NCBI RefSeq assembly: GCF_039523435.1
Contig: NZ_BAAAFH010000022.1
Location: 682,001-746,000 of the forward strand
Direction: 5' to 3'
DNA from: Wandonia haliotis
Lineage (GTDB): Bacteria > Bacteroidota > Bacteroidia > Flavobacteriales_D > Crocinitomicaceae
Length of the DNA: 64,000 nt
Positions 44,254 to 53,405 of the stretch are shown piece by piece; the stretch's first letter is position 1; every line of letters starts with the position of its first letter. The notes under the pieces were generated by a model. It worked only from the letters and a program-made list of their open reading frames with translations. It did no database searches and was not told the origin of the DNA. The position numbers and the translations under genes were made by a program.

Positions 44254-45597
44254 TTATTTCGTTTTCGCTTTCTCAGCAATTCTATTCATGATTTCCTCAC
44301 TGTCCCATTTCTCATAGATTCCCTCCGTCTGCATGATTTCATCCATAATTCCTCTCTGATATTGACCGCGCTTGAGTGCATCACTATATCGGATGTGACT
44401 AAAGGTTACCTGCTCATATAACGGCATCCAGTCATTTGGGTACAGATCTGAAAATTTTCGTTCGATCTTTTTCCGCAATAAAAAGTCCGGATCTGCTGTT
44501 GAATCCCGCATTTCAATATAATTATTCAATGCCAGATCAGCAATTGCGTTTCCATCCGGCACCCGTAAACGCGAGTACTCGGAGAAAATCGTGTTCCAGT
44601 CGTCTCCGTATTGCTCCAATAATTCATCAAAAACTGTGCAATCTTCAAAACCGGCATTCATTCCCTGTCCGTAAAACGGAACGACAGCATGTGCTGCATC
44701 TCCCATCAAAACAGCCTGTGTTCCATGGTTCCATGGATTACAACGCACGGTAACCAGTGTTGAGGTTGGATTTGAGAAATAATCCTCCAATAGCGTTGGC
44801 ATTAACGGAATTGAATCCGGGAATGTTTTTTCAAAAAAGTCTTTCACTTTCTCCGGAGTATCTATGCTCGCAAAAGACAATTCGCCCTCCATCGGGAAGA
44901 ATAATGTTACGGTAAAACTCCCGTCCAAATTAGCCAGTGCGATCATCATGAACTCACCGCGCGGCCAGATATGCAGACAATTTTTATCAATTTTATGCGA
45001 TCCGTCCTCATTTGGTGGAATTACCAGTTCTTTATATCCATGCGACAGGTACGACTGGGAATAATCAAACATCGGATATTTCATCATGCGATTACGAACA
45101 GCCGAAAAGGCTCCGTCCGTAGCAAAAACAGCATCGTAACTTTTTTCTACGATCTGATCTTTCTCCGTATCTGTAAACCGGATCGTATTGGAATCAAAGT
45201 CAATATCCTCGCAACGCATATTGAAATAATAACCGATCTCCGGATAATCGTCGGCAAGATTCATCAATTTTTGATTCAATCCTCCACGGGATACAGAAAA
45301 TATAGCCTGATTTTCTTTTCCATACGGTTGATACGTTAATGTACCATCAACTGCGTGCATTTTACGCCCAAACATTGGAATAGCGATCTTTCGGATTTCA
45401 TCTGAGATCCCTGCCTTATCCAAGGCTTTCCATCCTCTGTCAGAAAGTGCCAGGTTGATGGATCTTCCGGCAAGAATTTCTGCCTTTCGCAAATCAGGTC
45501 TTCGTTCATATACATCGACCTTAAATCCTCTTTTTGCCAGTAAAATGGCTTGTAAACTTCCTACTAATCCTGCACCAACAACTGCTACGTTTTGCAT
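44254..45597 (-). CDS. kmo: Kynurenine 3-monooxygenase
   Basis: FAD- and NADPH-dependent hydroxylase turning L-kynurenine into 3-hydroxykynurenine. The 447 residues start with the FAD motif VAVVGAGLVGSLQAILLAKRGFKVDVYERR and the KMO-specific GRSINLALSDRGWKAL. GDAAHAVVPFYGQGMNAGFEDC is the second FAD-binding segment. The C-terminal hydrophobic membrane anchor of eukaryotic KMO is absent. It lies downstream of kynU, which uses its product, with one small membrane gene between. Confidence 0.95.
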   Translation of the reverse strand: MQNVAVVGAGLVGSLQAILLAKRGFKVDVYERRPDLRKAEILAGRSINLALSDRGWKALDKAGISDEIRKIAIPMFGRKMHAVDGTLTYQPYGKENQAIFSVSRGGLNQKLMNLADDYPEIGYYFNMRCEDIDFDSNTIRFTDTEKDQIVEKSYDAVFATDGAFSAVRNRMMKYPMFDYSQSYLSHGYKELVIPPNEDGSHKIDKNCLHIWPRGEFMMIALANLDGSFTVTLFFPMEGELSFASIDTPEKVKDFFEKTFPDSIPLMPTLLEDYFSNPTSTLVTVRCNPWNHGTQAVLMGDAAHAVVPFYGQGMNAGFEDCTVFDELLEQYGDDWNTIFSEYSRLRVPDGNAIADLALNNYIEMRDSTADPDFLLRKKIERKFSDLYPNDWMPLYEQVTFSHIRYSDALKRGQYQRGIMDEIMQTEGIYEKWDSEEIMNRIAEKAKTK

Positions 45598-45617
45598 GAT
45601 TCAATTTTTTATCTGTG

Positions 45618-45836
45618 TTAATTTCTTCTTCCGAACTTTGGTTCGAACATTGGACTTCTCCTGCGTTGTTTCATCTTCTTTCGCTGAAAATAAACACTCA
45701 GTCTCCACAGGAACAACCCAATGAACATAACGGTAATTGCCTGAACAGCCAGATTAATATAAATCATCCTTTCATCAAGCTGTCCCGAGAAATGGACTTG
45801 TACTAATTGCTGTAAAGTCAGATCAACGGATTCCAT
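45618..45836 (-). CDS. Small single-pass membrane protein in the kynurenine operon
   Basis: The 72 residues start at ATG 45836, inside the last codons of kynU, with one hydrophobic helix (about residues 24-46; MIYINLAVQAITVMFIGLFLWRL) and a strongly basic tail (RKKMKQRRRSPMFEPKFGRRN). I start here because the frame upstream overlaps kynU without extra sense. The tight overlap with kynU and the 20-base gap to kmo suggest it is a real operon member. It could tether an enzyme to the membrane, but nothing shows this. Confidence 0.6.
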   Translation of the reverse strand: MESVDLTLQQLVQVHFSGQLDERMIYINLAVQAITVMFIGLFLWRLSVYFQRKKMKQRRRSPMFEPKFGRRN

Positions 45837-47100
45837 TCTCAAGTATTTTTCCGAAGCGATACACATCTTCAAACGAATTGTACAGCGGAACCGGAGCAAT
45901 ACGAATTACATTCGGTTCACGCCAGTCAGCGACTACGCCTCCCTCTGAGATCGCCTCAAACAGTGACTTCCCCTGTCCGTGTACTAAAATAGATAGCTGA
46001 CAACCTCTTCGATGTGGCTCTTCGGGTGTTATAATTTCAAAATTCACTTTCTCCTGATTTCGCTCCGAAATATCGCGAATAACGAACTCAAGATAAGCGG
46101 TAAGCAGCTCACTTTTTTTACGCAAAGCTGTCATTCCTACTTCATCAAAAATATCCAAAGAAGCCAGATGCGCTGCCATTCCGAATACCGGGGCATTCGA
46201 CAATTGCCAGCCTTCAGCTCCTTTCATCGGAACAAATCCTGACTTCATCAGAAAACGTGTTTCCTTGTCATATCCCCACCAACCGGCAAATCGGGGAAGA
46301 TCCGGATTGAATTCATGTCGTTCATGCACGAACATTCCCGAAACATTTCCCGGTCCGGAATTCAGATATTTGTACGAACACCAGGCAGCAAAATCAGGTC
46401 CCCACTCATGCAATTCCAATGCAATGTTACCCGCTGCATGTGCCAGGTCAAAACCTACAAACGCACCTACAGCATGTCCGGCTTCCGTGATTTTCTTCAT
46501 ATCGAACAACTGTCCGGTGTAGTAATTGACTCCACCAAACATAACAAGAGCCAGCTCCTCGCCTGTCTCCGAAATAGCTTTCAGGATATCTTCTTCCCGG
46601 ATCAGATGTTCCCCCTCACGCGGAGCGATTTCAATGATCGTTTCTTCGGGATCAAGCCCATGAAATCTTACCTGAGACTCCAGCGCATACTGATCCGAGG
46701 GAAAAGCTTTCGCCTCACAAATAATCTTCGTGCGCTTTCCTTTCGGTTGGTAAAAAGAAACCATCAACAGGTGCAAATTCGTAGTCAACGAGTGTGTCAC
46801 GACTACCTCAGTTGGTTTTGCACCTACAATTCGTGCTGTTTTTTCGGTCAGAAACTCGTGATAGGCAAACCAGGGACGGTCCGCGTTAAAATGTCCTTCT
46901 ACTCCCCATTTCGCCCAATCATCAAGTTCTCGCTGGATATAACTCCCAACCCGAGTAGGCTGTAACCCCAACGAATTCCCTGTAAAATAGACTACTCTTT
47001 CTTTATGAAAATCCGGGATTAAAAATTCTCTTCTGTATTTGCGTAACGGATCTTTTTCATCCAACTCGACTGCAAACTCTTTCGTATTCTTAAATTCCAT
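45823..47100 (-). CDS. kynU: Kynureninase
   Basis: PLP enzyme that cleaves kynurenine or 3-hydroxykynurenine to (3-hydroxy)anthranilate and alanine. The 425 residues show RREFLIPDFHKERVVYFTGNSLGLQP, GFDLAHAAGNIALELHEWGPDFAAW and the PLP-lysine segment WCSYKYLNSGPGN. ATG 47100 (MEFKNTKEFAVELDEKDPLRKYR) is the family-like start; nineteen codons upstream are not conserved in character. It is the first gene of the kynurenine operon; kynA and kynB are not in this window. A weak -7-like CATTTTTG lies at 47126-47119. Confidence 0.95.
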   Translation of the reverse strand: MEFKNTKEFAVELDEKDPLRKYRREFLIPDFHKERVVYFTGNSLGLQPTRVGSYIQRELDDWAKWGVEGHFNADRPWFAYHEFLTEKTARIVGAKPTEVVVTHSLTTNLHLLMVSFYQPKGKRTKIICEAKAFPSDQYALESQVRFHGLDPEETIIEIAPREGEHLIREEDILKAISETGEELALVMFGGVNYYTGQLFDMKKITEAGHAVGAFVGFDLAHAAGNIALELHEWGPDFAAWCSYKYLNSGPGNVSGMFVHERHEFNPDLPRFAGWWGYDKETRFLMKSGFVPMKGAEGWQLSNAPVFGMAAHLASLDIFDEVGMTALRKKSELLTAYLEFVIRDISERNQEKVNFEIITPEEPHRRGCQLSILVHGQGKSLFEAISEGGVVADWREPNVIRIAPVPLYNSFEDVYRFGKILENGIR

Positions 47101-47320
47101 AGCGGAAATATGTTTTGACAAAAATGTGAATGTCGTAAAATTAAGCAGAACCGACAAAAAGGAATGATAATATCCAAAATATTTACGGTTTCAAACGAAA
47201 ATGACCCCATTTTTAAAAACTTGTTCTCACGCTATAAACAAACTCTTCCATCAGAAGATGTGCAATTACTTCGACTAAAATATTTTTATTTAGAATAATT
47301 TAAAATACCACTTTTATGGT

Positions 47321-47352
47321 ATTGCCCTACGTTTGATACTGCGGTAGTTTTG
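47321..47352 (+). promoter_or_regulatory. Promoter of the DUF4856-imelysin-HTTM-TonB receptor operon
   Basis: ATTG (47321-47324), 20-bp spacer, TAGTTTTG (47345-47352, exact -7). Predicted leader is about 13 bases to ATG 47371. I see no clear iron-box palindrome. Confidence 0.7.
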
Positions 47353-47370
47353 CACAAAAAATCGTTCTTG

Positions 47371-48522
47371 ATGAAAAAACAACATATTCTAGTAGCTGTA
47401 GGAATCCTCAGCATGGCATTAATAGGCTGTAAAAAAGAGGGTTGTACAGACCCCGGGGCACTAAACTTCGATAGTGAGGCAAAAAAGGATAACGGAAGTT
47501 GTGCTTACTATTCGGAAGAGGAATACGATGTACCAACAACCTATTCTTTCACCGATGCCAATGGAAATTCTACCGTAAATTACAGCGGGCAGGAAGACCG
47601 TCTTCAACAACTGAAAGAAATGGTAGTCATGATGAAAACAGGTACTACTACCGCTTTGGATGCACAGGCATTAAAAGATATGTTTGCAAATACAGGAGAT
47701 AATGGAGCCGGTAACTTCTCCTTCTCCTCAACAAAACAATTAAAAGACAAGTGCTTCAATCTTGATCAGCAGATGTTCGAAAACTGGATGGATTCGATCG
47801 CAAAAGCCAGTTTGAGTTTTTCTATGACGGCAGCTAACGGACAGGCAGGTACACTTACTTCAGCGGATGGAAAAACCTATCTTTTTGATGACAAAGGATA
47901 CGAACATGTTCAATTGATAGAAAAAGGACTTATGGGTGGTGTATTCATGTACCAGGCACTCAATGTATACTTCAGTGATGCAAAAATGGATGTTGATAAC
48001 ACAACTCCTGTTGATCCTGCTGCCGGTAAATATTACACAACAATGGAACATCATTTTGATGAAGCATTCGGATATTTTGGTGTAGAACCTAGCTTCCCGA
48101 TGCTAATTCCTGACAGCTTCTGGGGAAAATACTGTAATTCTCAGAACGGTACATTGAATTCAAATGCAGATATGATGAACAACTTCCTTCGTGGACGTGC
48201 AGCGATATCAGCAGATGTTCTTGAAGATAGAGATGCTGCTATTATTGCTATCAGCAAAGAGTGGGAAGACATCTCTGCCAATCAGGCAATCAAGTACTTG
48301 AATGATGCCATTTCTGCTTTTGGAACAGACAATGCAAAATTCCTTCACGTACTTTCTGAAGCTTATGCTTTCACATGGAATCTTCGTTATGCTCCGATTG
48401 AAACAAGAAGATTGTCTGCTGCAGAGCATGCTGCCATTATGCTATTCTTCAAAGACAACCTTTGGGATATGTCTGTGTCGGATATCAACTCCATTAAAGG
48501 AGCGTTGGATTCTAAATATTAA
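47371..48522 (+). CDS. DUF4856 lipoprotein
   Basis: The 383 residues start at ATG 47371 with a lipoprotein signal peptide (ALIGC, Cys20). A short Cys-framed segment of the GCTDPGALNFDSEAKKDNGSC kind follows, split here only by its two end cysteines. The main all-helical DUF4856 domain spans about residues 60-383 (FSFSSTKQLKDKC, YYTTMEHHFDEAFGYFGVEPSFP, YLNDAISAFGTDNAKFLHVLSEAYAF). DUF4856 genes often precede imelysin genes in Bacteroidota, as here. It probably acts on the periplasmic or outer-membrane face in metal acquisition; this is from context. Confidence 0.88.
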   Translation: MKKQHILVAVGILSMALIGCKKEGCTDPGALNFDSEAKKDNGSCAYYSEEEYDVPTTYSFTDANGNSTVNYSGQEDRLQQLKEMVVMMKTGTTTALDAQALKDMFANTGDNGAGNFSFSSTKQLKDKCFNLDQQMFENWMDSIAKASLSFSMTAANGQAGTLTSADGKTYLFDDKGYEHVQLIEKGLMGGVFMYQALNVYFSDAKMDVDNTTPVDPAAGKYYTTMEHHFDEAFGYFGVEPSFPMLIPDSFWGKYCNSQNGTLNSNADMMNNFLRGRAAISADVLEDRDAAIIAISKEWEDISANQAIKYLNDAISAFGTDNAKFLHVLSEAYAFTWNLRYAPIETRRLSAAEHAAIMLFFKDNLWDMSVSDINSIKGALDSKY

Positions 48523-48536
48523 AAACTATACTAACA

Positions 48537-49598
48537 ATGCGTTATCTCACTATAGTCGCATTCGTCACTTTGGCATTTGTCAGCTGCAAGAAGGAGGAAG
48601 ATGATTCCTCCTCTGCTGCTTTTGATAAGGGGGCGATGCTAACCAATCTTGCTGATAATACGATCCTGCCTGCTTTGGCAGATTATCAGGAAAAAGTAGC
48701 TGAACTTAAATCCGCTTTTGATACATTTGAGACAGATGCATCTTCAGCTAATTTTGATCTGCTCAGAGAAAAATGGCAGGCAGCTTATCTGGCTTATCAG
48801 ACCGTAAAGATGTATGATTTTGGTCCATTCAGAAATTACGGATACAAAGGAGCTACGGGAACATTCCCTACAGACACCGCAGTAGTTGAATCCAATATTT
48901 CCTCAGGAACCTATAATCTCGCTTCTGCCGGAAATACCGTTGCAATTGGTTTTTCAGCATTGGATTATCTTTTGTACAATCCAGATGCTTTCACACGACT
49001 AAATGAGGTCGGCTATAAAACGTACACAAAAGATGTTATTTACAAATTGTCAGACGAAACGACAGCTGTTGTTTCTGCCTGGAGCAGTTACCGATCCACT
49101 TTTGTGAGTTCAACAGGAACAGAAACGACTTCTTCATTTTCAGAGTTGGTCAACGAATTTAACCGGGATTATGAACTTGCGAAAACTGCGAAGCTAGGGA
49201 TTCCGATAGGAATTCAAAGCTTCGGAATTCAATTGCCGGAGTATATTGAAGCTCCCTACAGTGGAATTTCACTGGATCTGCTTCGCACAAATATTGCTTC
49301 CATACATCGTTTGTACAATGGTAAATCTCATGCCGGATCTTCCAACGGAAGCGGATTCGATGACTATCTGGTTCACCTTGAAAAGTCTGCTTTGAATACA
49401 ACGATAAACAATACATTTGATCAGATTATTACAAAAATCGATACGTTTCAGGGAACTTTAGAAGAAGAAATGCAAAGCAATCCTTCTGAATTGGAAGCTC
49501 TTTATAATCTGATTCAAAGTCAGGTTGTAAACCTCAAAACAGATATGACCTCCTCCTTTGGTGTGTTGATTACGTATCAGGATAATGACGGAGATTAG
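48537..49598 (+). CDS. Imelysin-family lipoprotein (EfeO/M75-like)
   Basis: Helical periplasmic lipoprotein of 353 residues (lipobox AFVSC, Cys17). The imelysin fold is visible in LREKWQAAYLAYQTVKMYDFGPFRN and in IPIGIQSFGIQLPEYIEAPYSG. The signature GxHxxE is replaced by GFSALDYLL (Gly138, Ser140, Asp143), so the His and Glu thought to bind metal are missing. Bacteroidota imelysins often differ at this place. The gene lies 14 bases after the DUF4856 gene and overlaps the HTTM gene. A role in iron or other metal uptake follows from the TonB receptor downstream. Confidence 0.88.
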   Translation: MRYLTIVAFVTLAFVSCKKEEDDSSSAAFDKGAMLTNLADNTILPALADYQEKVAELKSAFDTFETDASSANFDLLREKWQAAYLAYQTVKMYDFGPFRNYGYKGATGTFPTDTAVVESNISSGTYNLASAGNTVAIGFSALDYLLYNPDAFTRLNEVGYKTYTKDVIYKLSDETTAVVSAWSSYRSTFVSSTGTETTSSFSELVNEFNRDYELAKTAKLGIPIGIQSFGIQLPEYIEAPYSGISLDLLRTNIASIHRLYNGKSHAGSSNGSGFDDYLVHLEKSALNTTINNTFDQIITKIDTFQGTLEEEMQSNPSELEALYNLIQSQVVNLKTDMTSSFGVLITYQDNDGD

Positions 49599-50973
49599 TA
49601 GTAAATGGACTAATTATTTTGCTTTTGACAAGCAAGTTTCTATAACCCCATTGATTATTTACAGGATAATCTTTGGGGTTCTCATGTTATTTGGGGTCAG
49701 TCGTTTTCTCTTCAAAGGTTGGGTACAGCAACTCTACATAGATCCTCAATTTTATTTCGGATATCTGGGATTCGAATGGGTCAAACCATTACCCGGAAAT
49801 TGGATGTACCTCCCTTTCATTCTGATGTTGCTTGCCGCTATCGGTATTACTATTGGTTATTTGTACCGCTATAGTGCTTTTGTTTTTTTTCTTTGTTTTA
49901 CGTATGTCGAGTTACTCGACAAGTCCAATTACCTGAATCATTATTATTTTGTCAGTCTGATGAGTTTCCTTATGGTGCTCGTTCCTGCAAACGCAAAATT
50001 TTCAGTGGATGCACTTCGGAATCCTTCAATACGAAGAGACACAACCTCGCAATGGCACATTGGAATTCTGAAATTCCAATTAGCTGTTGTTTATATTTTT
50101 GCAGGGATAGCCAAACTTAACTCCGACTGGTTATTTCATGCGGAACCTCTGCGAACCTGGCTGCAAGCACACCATACAATTCCTTTTTTCGGGCAATTTC
50201 TACAGATGAAGGAAACAGCCTATCTGTTCAGTTGGTTCGGCTGTTTGTATGACTTATTCATTGTCTTTTTTCTTCTTACAGCAAAAACCAGAAAGTTTGC
50301 TTACTTATTTGTTGTCGGGTTTCATTTGATTACCTGGTATCTGTTTCCGATAGGTGTGTTTCCGTGGGTAATGATCTTCTCAACACTGATTTTCTTTTCG
50401 AATGAATTTCATGAAAAAGTGCTGACTTTTCTAAAAAGGATGCTGTGTATCACGCAACAGGAAAACGTTCCCGGCGGAAAGTCCTCCGGACAAACAAACC
50501 CGCTTGTCCTGATTTTCCTTGTGATCTATATGGCAGCCCAGATCACACTTCCTTTCCGTTATACGCTCTATCCGGGAGATCTTTTCTGGAATGAGGAAGG
50601 ATTCCGTTTTTCATGGCGTGTAATGCTCATGCACAAAGAAGGGTACGCTACTTTTTATGTCAAAGATAAAGCGACAGGCAGAACAGCTCAAATTGACAAC
50701 ACGCACTACCTCACACAAACGCAAATTGACCAAATGTCCACACAACCGGATATGATACTTCAATATGCCCGTTTTTTAAAGACAAAATATGACGGTAGGA
50801 CATTTTCTTTCGGAGAAAAAGAGATTACGATTACTGATCCTTCTGTACACGCTGAAGTATATGTAAGTCTTAACGGGCGACCGTCTCAACTTTTTATTGA
50901 TCGAAAACATGATCTGACAACATTACCCTACAATTTGAGTCACCGAAACTGGATAGAACCATTCACACCATGA
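49585..50973 (+). CDS. HTTM-domain membrane protein
   Basis: Inner-membrane protein of 462 residues with about eight hydrophobic helices. It resembles the HTTM (vitamin K-dependent gamma-carboxylase-like) family: TPLIIYRIIFGVLMLFGVSRFLFKG at the start, then WHIGILKFQLAVVYIFAGIAKLNSDWL and a GFHLITWYLFPIGVFPWVM segment. The C-terminal 130 residues are soluble beta-rich, as in the family. Its reaction in bacteria is unknown. It overlaps imelysin by 14 bases and the TonB receptor by 4 bases, so it is firmly part of the operon. Confidence 0.88.
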   Translation: MTEISSKWTNYFAFDKQVSITPLIIYRIIFGVLMLFGVSRFLFKGWVQQLYIDPQFYFGYLGFEWVKPLPGNWMYLPFILMLLAAIGITIGYLYRYSAFVFFLCFTYVELLDKSNYLNHYYFVSLMSFLMVLVPANAKFSVDALRNPSIRRDTTSQWHIGILKFQLAVVYIFAGIAKLNSDWLFHAEPLRTWLQAHHTIPFFGQFLQMKETAYLFSWFGCLYDLFIVFFLLTAKTRKFAYLFVVGFHLITWYLFPIGVFPWVMIFSTLIFFSNEFHEKVLTFLKRMLCITQQENVPGGKSSGQTNPLVLIFLVIYMAAQITLPFRYTLYPGDLFWNEEGFRFSWRVMLMHKEGYATFYVKDKATGRTAQIDNTHYLTQTQIDQMSTQPDMILQYARFLKTKYDGRTFSFGEKEITITDPSVHAEVYVSLNGRPSQLFIDRKHDLTTLPYNLSHRNWIEPFTP

Positions 50974-53405
50974 TCAGATATATACTCTTCATATTTTCAC
51001 TCCTTGTTCTATTTTCTCCTGTTCATTCACAGATGAAAGGAATCGTTGTAGATCAATCTCACACTCCTCTCCCCTATGTGGCGGTGAAAAATATATCATC
51101 ATCAGTAAACCGGCTCTCCAAAATAGACGGAAAGTTTGAAATGCCTGTGAAGGGAGGAGATACTCTACTCTTATACAGTTCGGGATATGACAGTTTGTTT
51201 TTCCTTGTTAACCGGGAACACATCGGAACAAAATCCCCGGTTGAAATTTTACTCATTGAAAAATACAGGGAAATAGCTGAAGTTCAGGTCATGCATAAAC
51301 GCATGGCAGATTTTGATGTAGGGTATCTCCCTCCCATCAAAGGTGTACAGATTTATACCGGGACAAATGCTGTCATTGAACTGAACAATCTGAGTGGTGC
51401 AAAATCGACAGGAAATCCTCGTGAATTATTTGCCAAAATACCGGGATTAAACATCTGGGAAAATGACGGAGCCGGTATCCAAATGGGAATCGGCGGAAGA
51501 GGACTTAGTCCAAACCGGACCGCTAATTTTAATACCCGTCAAAACGGATATGACATTAGTGCAGATGCCCTCGGATATCCGGAAAGTTATTATACTCCAC
51601 CGATTGAAGCCCTTCAGGCAATAGAAATAATCCGCGGTTCTGCTTCTTTACAATTCGGAACCCAGTTCGGAGGTTTACTTAACTTTCTGATCAAAGATGC
51701 CCCTGCACATACTCCTTTTGAGTTTACTACACGTAATACAATTGGAACGTATGGTTATTTCGGAACCTTTAATCGAGTAGCAGGAACTGTAAAACGGTGG
51801 AGTTATCAGGCATATCATCAATTCAAGCGAGGTGACGGATACAGGGATAACAGTAAGTTCAATCAACACCAGGCATTTGCGCAATTGGGGTATCGTATTT
51901 CCGAGAAGATGCAAATCAAGCTGGAATATACCCACATGAATTACCTTGCTAAACAGGCAGGCGGACTTTCCGATGTTCAGTTTGCTGAAGATCCCAGACA
52001 AAGTTTCAGGGATAGAAACTGGTTCCGGGTAAACTGGAATCTTCTGGCTCTTCACTATGATTATGACATTACTAAAAATGCTCATTTTAATTTCCGGGCT
52101 TTTGGTATGCTGTCTTCACGAGAAACCGTAGGCTTTCTAGGAAAGATTACACAGGCAGATCAGGGAGGAAACCGTGAAATGATTCAGGGACACTTTAGAA
52201 ATGCCGGAATGGAAGCACGGTTTCTCCAAAAATATTCGCTTAGCAAGGATAAATCAGACCCTAAATTCCGCGGAGGATTATTAATCGGGGCAAGGTATTA
52301 TCAGGGAAACACTACCGCTAACCAGGGAACTGCCACCGGAGGAGACGAAGCGGAGTTCCGCTACATCAACCCGAATAATCTTGAAAATTCATCGTTTGAA
52401 TACCCTTCCAGAAATTTTGCTGCTTTTCTCGAAAATATTTTCTTTCTGGGAAAAAGGTTTACGTTAAATGCCGGAATTCGTTTTGAGCACATTAGTAGTG
52501 GTTCTTCCGGTTATTTCAAACAATATGTTATCCACCCGTTGAATGCCGATACTCTTGATATTTTCACATTACGTGACTCGAATAGTGTCGTTCGAAATGT
52601 TCCGCTTTTTGGACTGGGGGCTTCTTACAAAGTAAATAAAAGCACTTCTCTGTACCTGAATTTCACTCAAAACTATCGGGCTATCAACTTTACAGATATA
52701 CGTGTCAACAATCCTAACATCGTCATTGATCCTCTGATTAAAGACGAGTATGGTTATACCGGGGAAATAGGTTTCAGGGGATTAATCAAAGATTATTTCA
52801 TCTATGATCTGGCCGGGTTTTATATTTTCTATGGCAATAAAATCGGACTCGCTCCTAAAGCAGGTACCCTATACAAGGAACGAACAAACATCGGAAACGC
52901 ACGAAATATGGGAGTTGAAGCATTTGCTGAAGCAGACTTTTTCAAAGCATTTATAAAAGACACCAAACACGGGTTATCGCTTTTCATTAACGCTTCTTAC
53001 ATTCATTCACGCTACATCACATCTAAAGAACCCAATTACATTGACAAACAGGTGGAATATGTAAGTCCGGTTATTATTCGATCCGGATTGAAATACAGTT
53101 ACAATGGTTTTACTGTTCAGGTACAGGGAAGCTACAATGCAAAACAATTTGCTGATGCCTCCAACGCTGTAGTTCCTTCGGGAGATGCCGTAATCGGAGA
53201 AGTACCTGCGTATTATGTCATGGATTTTTCGGCACGCTATACTTTCAAAAATTCGTTTCAAATTGAAGCTGGTGTCAACAACTTCACCAATCAGACGTAT
53301 TTTACAAGACGTGCTACCGGATATCCCGGACCGGGTATACTTCCTTCAGACGGGATTAATGCTTATGTTACTCTTCAGTACAAATTCACTGCCCGAAGAA
53401 AGTAA
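50970..53405 (+). CDS. TonB-dependent outer-membrane receptor (FecA-like)
   Basis: Energised outer-membrane transporter of 811 residues. After the signal peptide comes a carboxypeptidase-regulatory-like domain (about residues 22-90; MKGIVVDQSHTPLPYVAVKN). The plug follows (about residues 120-235; ELFAKIPGLNIWENDGAGIQMGIGGRG, AIEIIRGSASLQFGTQFGGLLNFL), then a 22-strand-type barrel to the terminal YVTLQYKFTARRK. The plug resembles ferric-dicitrate-type receptors. It is the last gene of the metal-uptake operon and ends with no spacer against the convergent photolyase gene. Confidence 0.92.
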   Translation: MIRYILFIFSLLVLFSPVHSQMKGIVVDQSHTPLPYVAVKNISSSVNRLSKIDGKFEMPVKGGDTLLLYSSGYDSLFFLVNREHIGTKSPVEILLIEKYREIAEVQVMHKRMADFDVGYLPPIKGVQIYTGTNAVIELNNLSGAKSTGNPRELFAKIPGLNIWENDGAGIQMGIGGRGLSPNRTANFNTRQNGYDISADALGYPESYYTPPIEALQAIEIIRGSASLQFGTQFGGLLNFLIKDAPAHTPFEFTTRNTIGTYGYFGTFNRVAGTVKRWSYQAYHQFKRGDGYRDNSKFNQHQAFAQLGYRISEKMQIKLEYTHMNYLAKQAGGLSDVQFAEDPRQSFRDRNWFRVNWNLLALHYDYDITKNAHFNFRAFGMLSSRETVGFLGKITQADQGGNREMIQGHFRNAGMEARFLQKYSLSKDKSDPKFRGGLLIGARYYQGNTTANQGTATGGDEAEFRYINPNNLENSSFEYPSRNFAAFLENIFFLGKRFTLNAGIRFEHISSGSSGYFKQYVIHPLNADTLDIFTLRDSNSVVRNVPLFGLGASYKVNKSTSLYLNFTQNYRAINFTDIRVNNPNIVIDPLIKDEYGYTGEIGFRGLIKDYFIYDLAGFYIFYGNKIGLAPKAGTLYKERTNIGNARNMGVEAFAEADFFKAFIKDTKHGLSLFINASYIHSRYITSKEPNYIDKQVEYVSPVIIRSGLKYSYNGFTVQVQGSYNAKQFADASNAVVPSGDAVIGEVPAYYVMDFSARYTFKNSFQIEAGVNNFTNQTYFTRRATGYPGPGILPSDGINAYVTLQYKFTARRK

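Noticed and set aside
46315..46965. 216-codon open frame on the plus strand
   Set aside because: It is fully antisense to kynU, which has clear PLP-enzyme motifs; the frame has no recognisable motif and reflects base composition.
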